Source: Podocnemis expansa
Lineage: Eukaryota > Chordata > Testudines > Podocnemididae
DNA length: 64,000 nucleotides
Direction of reading: 5' to 3'
Assembly: GCA_007922195.1 (NCBI GenBank)
Contig: ML681990.1
Coordinates: 36,155,581 to 36,219,580, forward strand
Positions 47,532 to 58,829 of this stretch are shown here, in pieces. A program made the position numbers and the translations under genes. The first letter of the stretch is position 1; the number at the start of each line of letters is the position of its first letter. The notes below the pieces were generated by a model. That model saw only the letters and a program-made list of their open reading frames with translations, had not been told where the DNA came from and ran no database searches.

Positions 47532-47937
47532 CAGGGTTATACACTCTAGTTCAAAATGTAGACTGACCCTGACAGCCCTACTCTTTGATCTCACACTGCT
47601 AGGAAGTTTACATTTCAGGTAGTAATACCTCAGATTCAGAGTTTTGCTCTCCAAAAGCCTGGGAAAGCTTATTTGAAGAATACCTAATCCCTTTTAGCAG
47701 ACCAAACAAGGAGTCCTGTGGCACTTAAAAAGTCACAAATTTATTTATCACATGAGGTTTCATGGGAGAAAAATCACACTTTATCAGACACTTTGAAAAT
47801 GGGGAACATACATAACAGAAGGAAATAAATGCAGGGAAGTGTAAGTTTTATGATCAGGTCACACTGTAACAGCAAATCAAAGCAGTTGTTAAGATTCAAA
47901 CACAGGTGAACGACATATAGAGGAAGATGCGGTCAAA

Positions 47938-48622
47938 TCACCTGTTGCCATGAGAAAAAAATCCAACGTCCTTATTTAGTTCGGAAGAGACACAATCAAA
48001 TTTGCAAATGAATTCCAGTTCTGTAGTTTCTCTTTGAAGCCTTGAGCCGTTATTCATCTGTCTGAGTGCAGTAATTAGCAAATCATCAGTAGAGTGATCA
48101 GGAAGATTGAAGTGCTCAGCTACTGGTTTTTGAATGTTGTAATTTCTGATAGCAGATTTGTGTCTATTTATTCTTTTGCACACAAACTGTGCTGTTTGTC
48201 CAATATATAAAGCAGAGGGGCATTTCTGCCATATGATGGCATAAATCACATTGGTAGATGAGCAAGTGAATGAGCCTTTGATGGAGTAGCTGGTTTTCTT
48301 AAGTCCTGTAGTAGTGTCTTTTCTGCAGATATGTGGGCAAAGTTGGCACTGTGGTTCATTGCAGGGATATCTGCCTGCTTTAATGGTTCTGTTGTTAGGT
48401 GTGTAGTTGCTGGTGAGTATCTGCTCAGGGTTTGGGGGCTGTCTGTAAGTGAGGAAAGGTCTGCCTCCCAAGGCCTGAGAGAGTGAGGGGTTGTCTTGTA
48501 GAATCAGCTGTAGGCCCCTGAGGACATGCTGTGGTCTGACTTGGGGGTTGTAGGTGATGACTAGTGGCGTTTGGTTGTTTTCTTTCTCGGGCTTCTCCTG
48601 TGGTAGTTGACTTCATGCTCTG
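47938..48622 (-). CDS. PLE linker and GIY-YIG endonuclease, open frame (5'-partial)
   Basis: Minus frame open from about 48613 to a stop at 47938-47940. Order: LPQEKPEKENNQTPLVITYN, PQVRPQHVLRGLQLILQD, LTYRQPPNPEQILTSNYTPN, cysteine/histidine cluster CNEPQCQLCPHICRKD, GIY-YIG core VIYAIIWQKCPSALYIGQT, then FVCKRINRHKSAIRN with the conserved Arg and His, KPVAEHFNLPDHSTDDLL and LQRETTELEFICKFD. In VIYAIIWQKCP a Trp replaces the Cys of copies A and D (C-Q/K-K-C), which may harm metal binding. A stop lies just upstream (TGA in 'gcatgaagtcaa', read on minus), so the RT-to-endonuclease frame is broken even though this segment is open. It would act at the target DNA if translated; probably inactive. 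Confidence 0.82.
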
Positions 48623-48735
48623 TCAATCTGTTTCTTCATTTCCACAACTGGGTAAAGTTTTAAGAACTTGATAGAGATCCTGATGGTGTCTGTCTCTGTC
48701 TGAGGGATCAGAGTAAATGCGGTTATATCTTAGGG

Positions 48736-48917
48736 CAGGGGTCTCAGGCACATGGCCTGCAGGCTGCATGCGGCCCCTAAAGCGATTTCCTGTGGCCTGC
48801 AACAACACTATCGTTATTTGCAATATTGTTATATGAAAAGGTTTCAGGGGTGTGGCCCTCAGGCTAACATACTAGTCCTCATGTGGCCCTCGTGGTGATT
48901 TGAGTTTGAGACCCCCG
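48736..48917. mobile_element. Mini hAT, 182 bp, perfect 8-bp TSD
   Basis: Left end CAGGGGTCTCAGGCAC; right end inward CGGGGGTCTCAAACTC. TCTTAGGG is duplicated at 48728-48735 and 48918-48925. Excision rejoins the PLE sequence 'ggttatatcttagggtttta'. Internal 'gcatgcggcccctaaag' and 'gtggccctc' blocks. Non-coding. Confidence 0.93.
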
Positions 48918-49095
48918 TCTTAGGGTTTTAGATAGTGGATCATGTGGTGTGTTTGGGATGAAAGCTCGAGGGATTTAGGTAACTATACTGATGAATAGAT
49001 TTTCAGTATGGGGATGTGTTTATGTGTCCATCCTTAATTTGTACTGTAGTGTCCAGAAAGTGGATCTCCTGTGTGGAGTGTTACAGGCTACTGGA

Positions 49096-50112
49096 ATGGC
49101 CCTTTCCCCAACTCAGGTAATACTGTTCTATATCTACATTTTTCTATTATCCAGATCCCGCATTCCCTGTTGAACTTGTGTACCAACTCCTAGACCATCC
49201 TGTGCTCTGCTTGACTCACTCATTGTTTAAATCTCTGCAGATCTAGCACTCACTTTGCTCAGCCTAGGCTGGCTTCATTATTGAAATCTCCTGCCTCAAA
49301 GGATATTTACTACACACCTCTGACCCCAGACAAACATCACCCGATGAGATTTGAGGGAAATAGAAAACATGTTCAGGTGTGATCCCAGATTCAGTTCAAG
49401 GCTCTTGATGACTGTAATGGATTCTGAACACGCTCACTCATCCCCAGTCTCAACAGTGTTACCCTGGTCTGGACTCTTTATGCATGTGGTCTGTATTATT
49501 TTCCTCCAGATCCCATTAGTTTTCCTGTCTATTTGTTGCTGGTCCTCTATATCCTATGTAATTGGTTCTCCAAAGCCAGTCTTTAGCTTGTCATCCTGTC
49601 TCTCCACTTCAATTTCTTTTAGCTTGCCTGCCTTTTAGTTTCTCTGGCTGTGCCTGATACTTTAAACAGTGTTTCATATTTTTCCAGCTTCAAAAAAGCA
49701 ATTCTGTATCCTTGATTCTCTTCATACTTTTCCTGACTAATTCCTAGTAACTGTGATGAAAAAACAGCTGTTTATCTCAATTAAGTTTTGACTGTTAATT
49801 AGCATCTACCTGTCACTGTTATTCAGTTTCCTACAATGTCCCCTTCAGCTATTTTCTAGCAAATCTGTTCACCTGGTTTCCATGAGAACCATCTTGCTAA
49901 ATCTCTATCCAGTCAGAGCTGCTATCTATTTGATTGCTATTAGTGATGGGCAAATAGAGCATTATTCAGATTCTGGTGATATTCATGTTTTGGCACCTAT
50001 AATTCTAATGATGTTCAGCCTCTTGAATATGAACAGCCTTATAAAAGAGACTCCATACATTTCATTCTACACAATAGTCACAGCCTCCCTAAACTCCACC
50101 AATCTTTAGAAA
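49096..50112. other. 1 kb unrecognised
   Basis: T-rich; frames up to 95 residues (49351-49638) without a domain. Confidence 0.4.
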
Positions 50113-50113
50113 G

Positions 50114-50180
50114 AATCATAGAATCTGGAAAGGACCATTAGAGGTCATTAAGTCCAGCCCCTGCGCTCATGGCAGGACAA
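50114..50180 (-). mobile_element. CR1 3' tip
   Basis: 'gaatcatagaatctggaaag' and 'taagtccagcccctgcgctc' mark a very short minus-strand CR1 insertion or remnant. Confidence 0.75.
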
Positions 50181-50555
50181 AGAAACCTCTATCTCTTTTG
50201 GCAGTGGATGTCCATAAGCCTTCTATTCCCCATCTGCAGTATCAGGGTTCAGGTCTCTGTCTCAATGTTTATTGAGCTGTCTCATAATCACCCAGATTAT
50301 CCATCTTCCTTCTTCTTGGAAAAGCAGCCAAACAAGCCCAGTTCCCCTACAAATCTCCACAGAAATATGCTGCCAGTGCCTAAACCCTAGTCTATACTTT
50401 TTGCATTTTTCAGCAGCAGTCGACATGATATATGTAAGATACCTTGTGTATCTCCTGACACCTTACTAACTACTCCCTAGACACTATGCTAAGAGGCTTA
50501 CCAATACTTCGGTTCTGGGGCTAGAATTGCTATGGCAAATTCTGGATCCATTGAG

Positions 50556-50638
50556 CATGTCTACACAGACTGCTCAAATGAACCCGGAAGATTGCACTGA
50601 CGGTGGCAATTTTGCCACCGTCAGTATAGACTTAGGCT
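50556..50638. repeat. Short MITE remnant with perfect 12-bp palindrome
   Basis: 'agcatgtctacacagac' and inward 'agcctaagtctatactgac' look like MITE termini. Between them lies tgacggtggcaa-tt-ttgccaccgtca, a perfect 12-bp inverted repeat at about 50597-50622. Confidence 0.65.
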
Positions 50639-51327
50639 AGGATGTGAGCAACAATAACCAGAATCAGAAGTTGGAGCTAAGGCTGATCACTATGTTACCT
50701 GGCAATGAGGGGAGGCAGGAGCTAACATACCCATCAGTAAATGCTTTGGTTAGCCAAAGCCCTCTGTCTGGTGGTCTTAACAGCAGATCTGCTAACTCCC
50801 CTCAGCCAATCAGGCAATTTGCCCAATCAGGCATTGCAGTTTGGGCCCAGTAATGGTCATTAGATTACCTGTAGGTTAAACTAGCCAGTATTTAGACTAG
50901 CTTCGGGTCTAAACTCTTGCCATATTCCCTTCTGGATAGCTGGGCTGCTGATAAGCCTGCCTTCCCTCTTCCGGCAGCAACAGGGCTGTAAATACTGCTG
51001 CTCTGGAGTTGTAAAAGAGGATAAGAAATACCCATGAAAATGTTTACGAAAAGAGCTTATTGGCCCATCCTTCCAGAGGTCAAGATGGAAGAAGCAGGCC
51101 TCTACGGAGCTGGGGTAGGGAGACAAGCACTCTGAAAATGTTTGAGGGGAAGTAGAATAGCACAGTATTAGGACTGTCCCACTTGGAAAGGCAAGTGAGT
51201 TAAACTACTGATCAACCTGCTTTGGGATCTAGGATCAGGTGTATGACTGCCACCACTAACTTGTCTGAATGACACTGTACAGAATAATGCTGCTATGTTG
51301 TATACAATGGCCAACAAAAACAGTATT

Positions 51328-51490
51328 ATAAGAATGGCCATACTGGGTCAGACCAATGGTCCATCCAGCCCAATATTCTGTTTTCTGCTAGGTGCTTCAG
51401 AGGGAGTGACTAGAATAAGTAATCATCAAGTGATCCACCCCCTGTGGCCCATTTCCAGCTCTTGCAAACCAAAGCTAGGGGCAAGTCATA
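51328..51490 (-). mobile_element. CR1-family 3' end
   Basis: 'aagaatggccatactgggtc', 'agaccaatggtccatccagc' and 'ccaatattctg': the minus-strand form of a CR1 3' subfamily. The plus-strand form appears at 57357-57650. Confidence 0.75.
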
Positions 51491-51529
51491 GGAGGTTTTG
51501 CTTGATTGTTAAATGCCTGCTTTGTATGG

Positions 51530-51985
51530 CTTGCCATAGGCCCCCACTGCCACCCTCACCAGGACCCTGGTCTCCCCTGCCCATGGGGAGGGAGGAGAGC
51601 AGCCGGCGTGGAGCTGCAGCATGCAGGGGCAGCACCCTGGAGTGGCCCACTCCAAGGCCTGGGGGGCTAGGCAGTCTCTATTCGGGCCTGGGGTGACCGG
51701 GGTGAAGCGGCCTGAATTCTTCAGAGCGGGCCACTCCAGGACCCCGCCCCAACATGCCACAGCTCTCCTCCCAACTCCTGGGGAGGTGCTGCTCCAGTCC
51801 CGCTTCAGAGAGGCTGCACGGGCAGGCGGGTGGCGCAACTTCTGGCCCTGGCAGTCCACGGTCCCCCCCCCGCTCCCCCACCACCCTGCGAGAGCAAGGG
51901 TAGATGAAGCAGGCGACTACTACAGCGCCCCCTTTCTGCTTGGGGCCCTAGGCAGCTGCCTGCTTCACTTACCCTGACAGCTGCC
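51530..51985. repeat. GC-rich stretch, possibly an unidentified repeat
   Basis: GC-rich against an AT-rich background, with poly-C (51866-51873) and 'gccctaggcagctgcctgct' near its right end. Long overlapping frames (133, 118 and 116 residues) are compositional. No termini established. Confidence 0.4.
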
Positions 51986-52057
51986 TCTGGTCTCCACCAC
52001 CAATTTAATTAATAATTAGTTTTTTAATTGATTTACACAAACCAGTGCAAACCCCTG

Positions 52058-52258
52058 TATGGACACACCTATTTCAGTTTAATTCTGGCTTACCTGAGTT
52101 TAACTTAATTTAGTGGTTTGTTTTTTTAAAGAAAGAGTAGGATAAAATGAAAACAAGCCACTCTCCAAGCAAAACAACTGAGTCTGTGTAGGGGTTTTCA
52201 ATAATTGAACTAAATCAGGTTAATAAAACTGGTGCACATCTGTGTGTAGATGAAGCCT
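52058..52258. mobile_element. MITE-like fragment
   Basis: The right end inward 'aggcttcatctacacacag' resembles the GGCTATGTCTACAC terminus. The left end 'ggacacacctatttcagttt' is weak. Low-confidence limits. Confidence 0.4.
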
Positions 52259-52410
52259 AAATTGCAGCCAGACATTCTCTGAAGATATGATAGCGGCTCA
52301 AGCAAACATCCTAGTAGTGCTGTTTGTTATATATTGAACCCTGATGGACGGTGTGCTGTTAGAAATAGGGCAAGATCTAGTCGCTGCCAAAATTGTTTTA
52401 TACTTTATAA

Positions 52411-53367
52411 CAGGCTTGTCCAACCTGTGACCCAGGGGCAGGACTCTGGCCCCCGCAAGGGCCTTCATTTGGCCTAAAGAGTACTGCTGCAAGAGCCTGG
52501 AAAGCAGACCTGCAAGGTGTGTGGGTCAGGGTGTGTGGCTGTGTGTGACAGTGAGAGCTGAGCTGGCATTGTGCTCAGTCTGGTGTGGGGGTAGGAGGAG
52601 AACCAAACCTCAGGGCAAGGGGAATCCAGGGGGAGGAGAGCAGTGCTGAGTGGGGGTGAGGAGAACATAGGGGGACAAACACAGGACAGACTGGCAGTTC
52701 TGGGAGGGTGACGGGGCAGGGGAACAGTGCGGCTGGTTAGTGGGACCAGCTACTTCCTGACCTGGACATGCCCTTAGGTCTGGTCTCCTTCCACACCCCT
52801 AACCCCAGCACCCCTGTCCTTCCTCTGAGCTTAGTGGGAAAAACTCTTCTCTAGAAAGCGCAACCCATCAATGTTTCTGGTACAGAGATGCCCAATGCCA
52901 AAACCTGTGGCCACTGCAGAACTGCCAGGGTTTCTGTCCTGTCTGTCTGACTCTGTTCTGCTCTCCTTCTCCCCAGCACTGCTCTCCTTTCCCTGAGTAG
53001 TGCTTGGCAGGGACTGAGGAGAGCAGAGTTGGTGGAGTCCCTGTCTGGAAGTAGCTGAGTCCTGCCATCTAGCTGCTCTGCTCACCCACCTCACCCTTCA
53101 TCCTCTTCCCTCCTCTGCCATCCTCCCCTGTCCTGCCTTGCTCCCTACGCTTTGCCTTTCCCCCTCACCCAGGCACCCCTGCCCCACTTGTCCTCTGTAC
53201 ACACTGCAAGCAAAAGCAATGTCAAATATCAATTAATCATTATTTTATTAAAGTTTATTAATAAGATCAATTTGTATGTCTTATCTATCAAAATTTTTCT
53301 CACTGGCCCCCCAACTGAGAAAAGAATTGCAATGTGGGCCCTTACCCAAAAAGGTTGGACATCTCTG
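52411..53367 (-). mobile_element. hAT element, 957 bp
   Basis: Left end CAGGCTTGTCCAACCTGTGA; right end inward CAGAGATGTCCAACCTTTTT. The 8-mers beside it (CTTTATAA and GCTTAAGA) do not match, so the duplication is lost or the flanks rearranged. The right 385 bp match the reverse complement of 40476-40856. Neither copy encodes a transposase. Confidence 0.8.
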
Positions 53368-53375
53368 GCTTAAGA

Positions 53376-53546
53376 TGATTTAATAAAATCGACTTAAAAA
53401 TTAAGTTGACTTAACAAGTGGGAGTTATTAAGTCGACTTAAGCAAATACTAAGTCAACTTAATTAATTCAAAATGTAGCCTGGGCTTTGCTTAAGTCAAC
53501 TTCAGGGACTTTAAGTTGACTTAAGCCCCTAATGTAGACATAGCCC
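53376..53546. mobile_element. MITE, GTCGAC type, left-truncated
   Basis: AAGTYGACTTAA units in both orientations and the right terminus 'atgtagacatagcc'. The left terminus is absent; the hAT above abuts it. Confidence 0.72.
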
Positions 53547-53549
53547 TTG

Positions 53550-54310
53550 TGAGGTAATTCTGCATTACTGCTTCAATTATACTGATAGGAAAACTGAGCA
53601 CAGATTTTTAGGGCCAGATTTCCAAAGAGCTCAGTTTCCATTTAGAATATGTCTGCAGTTTATCTCTGTTAACTGATTGCCAATAGACAAGGTTTAACTA
53701 ATACCTTGGGAAATGTTAACCAAGTCTTGTTCACTAGTAATCAGTTTTCTGTCTTAAGTGAAGGCATTCCCTTAGGCACTTAAATAAAGGCCAGATTTCC
53801 AGAATTGCACAGCATCCACCAAATTCCATTGTGACATTTATGGGAAAATTTTCAAAAGCGTTAGGCACAGAATGTACTTTGACTTTTTTGAACCTATTTT
53901 GGAGCCTAAAGGGCATGTGATTTACCCATAGACATAGAAGAAGTCAATGGGTGCCACTTTCTGAAACACACATGCAATTTTAGTACCTCAGTTTCATTTT
54001 CAAAAGTTATTTAGGACCAGATTTAAAAAGATATTCAGGCACCTAAAGCTGCATGTAGGTGCCCAGTGGGATTTGTAAAGACACTTAAGCAGTTTAGAGG
54101 TTTAAATTCCATCCTGTAGGCACTTAGGCTCAGACCCTCAAAGGTAGGTAGGTGACTAACTCCCACTGAAATCAACAGAAGTTAAGCAGCTAGTCCCTTT
54201 AATACTCTGGGCCAAGGATGCCTAAATCTGATGCCTAAATCGTGTTTAAAAATGGCTCATAAGTCAAGTGCTTTTGAAAACTGAAACTATTGTCTAGACT
54301 TAAGGAGGTT
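53550..54310. other. Unrecognised spacer
   Basis: Contains repeated phrases such as 'aaagggcatgtg' and 'ggcacctaaa', possibly an old diverged repeat. No assignment possible. Confidence 0.4.
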
Positions 54311-54312
54311 AA

Positions 54313-54629
54313 GGGTATGGCAACACTGCAGTTAAACACCCTTAGCTGGCCCTTGTCAGCTGATCTGGGCTTGTGGTGCTTGGGCTAAGGGGATGTTTAA
54401 CTAAGATGTTAGTTCAGACTAATGTTCATACTTGGCTCATATGAGCTTTGGGGTGCTCCAGCCTGAGCCCAAATATCTACTCCACAATTAAAAACAGAAC
54501 AGAACAGAATCATAGGGTTGGAAGGGACCTCGTGAGATCATCCCAGGATATCCCTTAGTCTGAGCCTTGCATGCTCAAATCTACTGAGACGGTCCAGCCA
54601 TGGGTTTTTAACTACAGTGTAGACATGCC
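54313..54629. mobile_element. MITE (gggtatg...catgcc) with nested CR1 tip
   Basis: Left end GGGTATGGCAACACTGCAGT; right end inward GGCATGTCTACACTGTAGTT; both continue into TTAAA. 'agctgatctgggcttgtggt' and 'ccttagtctgagcc' fit a turtle MITE family I recognise. A CR1 3' tip ('agaatcatagggttggaagg') occupies about 54506-54550. A relic of the same family lies at 58288-58500. TSD not clear. Confidence 0.7.
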
Positions 54630-54639
54630 GTATGACTCA

Positions 54640-56867
54640 TAGGCCTACTTGATCACGCTCTTTAACAGGAGTGATATTGCAATGGTCACTGTAAATGCTA
54701 GTATTGCATTTTTACTTCCCAAGAATGGCAGGAAGCTATGTCATGGAACACCATGAGTTCAAAAATCAAGACACCAAAATACCTGTTCACCCAGAGAAAG
54801 AACGCCATATACCTTGCTGTACCCACTTGTTGTATTTCTGCATTAAAGGTGATCAATAACACTTTAAAATCCTTCCCCCCCCCCCGGATTACCCTAGCAC
54901 AAAGCAAAGGCAGTGGAGCATTCACCCTAGAAATAGGAGAGGAGTTCAGCGCCAGACACCAACCCCTAATAGATGGGAAGAGGATGTGATCTATGTACAT
55001 AGGGGATGTTCTGAGTTAGCCCATCACTTCTGCAGTGTGAAGCCCTGACCACAATGTAAAGCTTCTCTTCCTGGGAAAAAATTCTGAGGGAGGACAGCAT
55101 TGGTAACACCACTTTGCCCCGTTGAGAGAGAAATTTCACCTGGCTTGCAAGAGGTTAACTAGCACCTGTTTGAACCACAGTTTGCAGTAAATCAGGCTTT
55201 AAAATAGCTGAGACAGAGCCTCAGCTGGTGCAAATCAGTATAACTCCAGTGGAGTCAATGGATCTTCACTGATTTGAGAGTCTGGCATCAACTTTGGTTT
55301 GTTTGTTTGTTTAAAATCAGGAAATGGCTGAATGAATGAGAGATTATTCTACTTTCCTGATGCAGTCTATAAACCACATGTGAAGTTTGTATTTATCAAG
55401 CATAAGGGAAAACCAGCCCTACAATTCTAGGGCTAAGTGATAATTTCAGCTACACATCATGAGACAATCACAACAAAAGAAATATGTGATGTGCTAAATT
55501 GTTTTCTGGCAGCTCCTGTAGGCATAAGTCAGGCTACAAACTGATAGGACAAGAACAATTCAGGAGGCTGCCTGCACAAGTGTGGGGTTTTAAGCTAAGT
55601 CCTGTTACTTACAGAAGTCAACTCTATCATGAGTTACATTAGGCCCACCCTAGGTTGATTCGGATCTTTTCTCTGTCAGCTTCCAGCTGCAGAATTCATC
55701 CAGAAAAAAAACAGAGAGTCAGCAATGTCATCAGATGTTCTGTTCATTTCATGTGCTACCATTTTGTATCTCTCCACAAAAACTGTGTTAATAGCATGGA
55801 AATGGCCAGCTTGCTGGGAACACAGGCCTTGTCTTAATTGCCTGCTAACCTCATGCTCAGCCCTAGTTTTCTTCCTTAACACAGTTTGCTTTGACACATT
55901 CATGTGCCCCTGTCAGTACCCTAGGGCAAGGCAGCCATCATGCTCTGTGCTTTAGGGCAGACCATGATGGAGATTTTCATGCATGTTGCTATCTCAAGGA
56001 TAAGTTCTGTGGCCTGAAGGCTTAGAGGTGGTGACATGGGAAATGAATGAACCAGAGCAGTTCATGAACACCAGGTGGGCAGGGGCTTCTCTAGTGAGGG
56101 AGCTCTCCATTTGGTCTTTGCTGGAGATCACAGAGTTGACTGAATGAACCAGGCATCATTTGCATTTCCTTTCCTTGACAGCTTGGGGCATTTTCATTGA
56201 CATTTAGTTATGGGTTAAATTTGGGGGGAATAAAAAGCAACTAGCTTTGTTGGGAAACACAAGGACAAGACATTGGCATTGAATATGATTATGAGTGCTG
56301 TCTGACTCAGCTGGGGAAGGGATCCTAGAGACAACAAAGGGAGGGGGCCGTGTGGCCACTGTCATGGTAAGGGCTCTATCACTGTTCCTAAATACCACTT
56401 TCAGAACTGAGCTGAGACTGCTTAAAAGTGGACAGAGAATGGTAGTGGCAGGTTCAGGGCAGTGGTGTCAGTGTGATGATATCTGAAGGTGCAGAGCACC
56501 AGTGCCAGCAGCTTCATGGTAACAAGTCGTGCATAATGATGGACACCTCAGCTGGGTGGAGGCACCTTCAAGGGGATGGATGATGCAGAGTAGAGGCAGA
56601 GCTTGTGCTGAAACCATGGAAAGCAGCACCCTGAACAAGGGATTCTGGTGCTGGCCTCACTACCCAACAAATAAAGGTGAAATCAGTCCAGCTGGGTTAG
56701 GTTGCAGAGCCGCAGAGCATCCCAGAAAGCATTGATCTGCTAGAGTCCCTAGACTTCTCCTACTGAGGCAGCTACTTGTGAGTGGGGAGGAGGCTAGTGG
56801 CAGGAACACAGTAGCTATTCACAGTGCCAACCGATAACTCAGGTCAGGGCTATGGTCAAAACACGAG
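54640..56867. other. 2.2 kb unrecognised
   Basis: A poly-C run at 54876-54886. No element termini or coding motifs on either strand. Confidence 0.4.
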
Positions 56868-57227
56868 GGCTATGTCTACACTAGAGGGCTCAGATAAGAC
56901 AACTTTAAAAGGTCGACTTTAAGTCAATTTAACAAAGTCAACTTAAAAGTTAAGTCAACTCAACAAGGTCTACTCAAAGGCTATGTCCACAGTGGAGGGC
57001 TCTGTTGAGTCGACTTTATTAAGTTGATTTCACAAAGCCTACAGGATAGATGACCCTAGTTACAATGTGTTAAGTCAATTTAATAAAGTCGACTTTAACA
57101 CTTAAGTCAACTTTAAGTGCAAGAGTTATTAAGTTGACTTAAGCAAGTACTTAAGTTGACTTAATAAAAGCCCAGTGTGGACATGGCTTTCCTTAAGTTG
57201 ACTTAGGGCTCCAGTGTAGACATACCC
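56868..57227. mobile_element. MITE, GTCGAC type, with a second MITE inside
   Basis: Outer element: left GGCTATGTCTACACTAGAGG, right inward GGGTATGTCTACACTGGAGC. Inside, 56979-57188 has its own termini (GGCTATGTCCACAGTGG and inward AGCCATGTCCACACTGGG). All the sequence consists of AAGTYGACTTTA/TAAAGTCGACTT units. 3-bp duplications are unconvincing, so unequal exchange between arms is an alternative to nesting. Confidence 0.72.
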
Positions 57228-57356
57228 TAAGAGAGTGGAAGTCTTACATTAGAGAATTTGTTAATTCCCAAGTCCTCCCAAATTCATTCAGTTGACTAAA
57301 TTTTCATCAACATGCCAATAAGGAACTCTTTGTTGTAACTTTTGGGATAAGTGCTT

Positions 57357-57650
57357 GAGAGTGGAGAAAAATTGTCCATGAGGGGTGTCCAGGGAGGTGG
57401 GTATAGGTTCTGAGGTTACTGGGTAGGAACTTGTAATGGGGTGTGTAGGACAGGCCCATTAATGGCTGTTAGCCAGGATGGTCAGGGATTTCTGTTTGCT
57501 GGAATCTGGGAATGGGCAACGGGATGGATCGTTGGTTGTCTATTCTGTTCATTCCTTTTGCAGTACCTGAAATTGGCCACTGTCAGAAAAGAGGATACTA
57601 TGCTGGATGGATCATTGGTCTGCCCCAGTATGTCTGTTTTTATGATCAGG
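57357..57650 (+). mobile_element. CR1-family 3' end, plus strand
   Basis: 'acaggcccattaatggctgt', 'gctggaatctgggaatgggc', 'gatggatcattggtctgccc' and 'cagtatgtctgtttttatg' give the order and 3' end of the same CR1 subfamily as 51328-51490. 5'-truncated and non-coding. Confidence 0.75.
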
Positions 57651-58285
57651 TGATCCTGGGCTCCCCTACCAGACAGTGGGAAGTGGCACAGAACCAAGAT
57701 GTGGAACAGAAGATTGTATGAGATAAAGTCCCAGTGCATAAGCTGTCTGGAAGCTATTACCCCAGCAGTGGAGGACTATATAGTGACCTAGACAGAGGGT
57801 TGAGTGATGAGAGGCAGAACCCCACATCATGGAGAGAGACTGGGGGGAAGGTTGGCCAGCCGATAGAAGACGGAACCAGATGATGCAAGAGCTTATTTCC
57901 AGATCTCGCTATGAGGAGGTGCACTTGTGGTGAGTGCAGCCCTTTCTAGGGCTCAAGTTGGTGCAAAGTAAGTCTTAAAGAAAATCCCTAGAAAAGTAAA
58001 CCTTACCCTCTTTACTGCTGACAACAGCTGGCAGAAGGTTATTGAAATTTAGAAAAGTAGCCGTGGAACCCAGCAGCAATCAAATTAATGTGGTCATCCA
58101 ATCCCTTTCCCTAAGCCCACTGGGAACCAGTTTCTGGGATACTCTCTTGCTGTCTGCCTGGGCTTTGACCTTTAACTGGAGATGATCTGCCTTCATATCC
58201 CTTTGCTAAGCATCTGCAGTCTTATCCTGCTTGCAGTTGCCCCTGGCTTCACCCACCTCCAGTGTTTGAAACAGCAGAACAATAG
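57651..58285. other. Unrecognised spacer
   Basis: No repeat termini or coding signatures. Confidence 0.4.
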
Positions 58286-58287
58286 CA

Positions 58288-58500
58288 CCCAATGAATTTA
58301 TCTATATTGCAATAAAACACCTGTGGCTACCCCCTCTCAGCTGACTTGGGCCTATTGTTGTAGGGCTGCAAAGCTATAAAATGGCAGTGTAAACCTTCAG
58401 AGTTGTGCTGGAGACTGAGCTCTGGAATACTCCCTTCTCTCAGGTTCCCTGAACCTGGACTTCAGTCTGAGCCCACACTTCCACACTGCAGTTTTATGGA
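58288..58500. mobile_element. MITE relic, same family as 54313-54629
   Basis: 'tctatattgcaataaaacac', 'cagctgacttgggcc' and the right part 'gtctgagcccacacttccac' then 'actgcagtttta' follow the order of the 54313 element. Ends degraded. Confidence 0.6.
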
Positions 58501-58829
58501 TTCTCATCCTGAGCCTCACAAGCCCAAGTCAACTGGTATGGGCAGTAGTGGCTGTTTTATTGCACTGTATATATACTCTAACAAGCCCACATATCAGTAT
58601 GTAGCCAACAGGCCATATATCTATACCAGAATATTGGTGCTGCTTTGGGCAGAAGTAAGCGAAATCCATGACTTTAACAGTAGAGACAAGAACATTGGAC
58701 TTTATGATCCTATCTGAGCAGCTGCTCCCTAATCATGGGATGTAGCAAACCTGTCAGCCATCCATGGAGATGATGAATGGGCTCAAGGTGAGCTATTGGA
58801 GGCCACGAATAACAATAACTCACACAGAT

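Larger units (their letters stand above)
47695..49095 (-). mobile_element. Penelope-like element copy E, split by a mini hAT
   Basis: Minus strand. The tail 'caaacaaggagtcctgtggc' starts at about 47704, with 3' UTR to 47937, endonuclease and linker to 48622, and more linker to 48727. After the hAT at 48736-48917 it resumes at 48926 with the end of the RT: FLDTTVQIKDGHIN-like residues, HQYSYLNPSSFHPKHTT and LRYNRIYSDPSDRDRHHQD across the hAT site. It is 5'-truncated near 49095. The best-preserved PLE in the window. Confidence 0.88.

Noticed and set aside
51530..51985. CpG island or promoter
   Set aside because: GC-rich but with few CpG and many homopolymer C runs, no adjacent exon; more likely a repeat.
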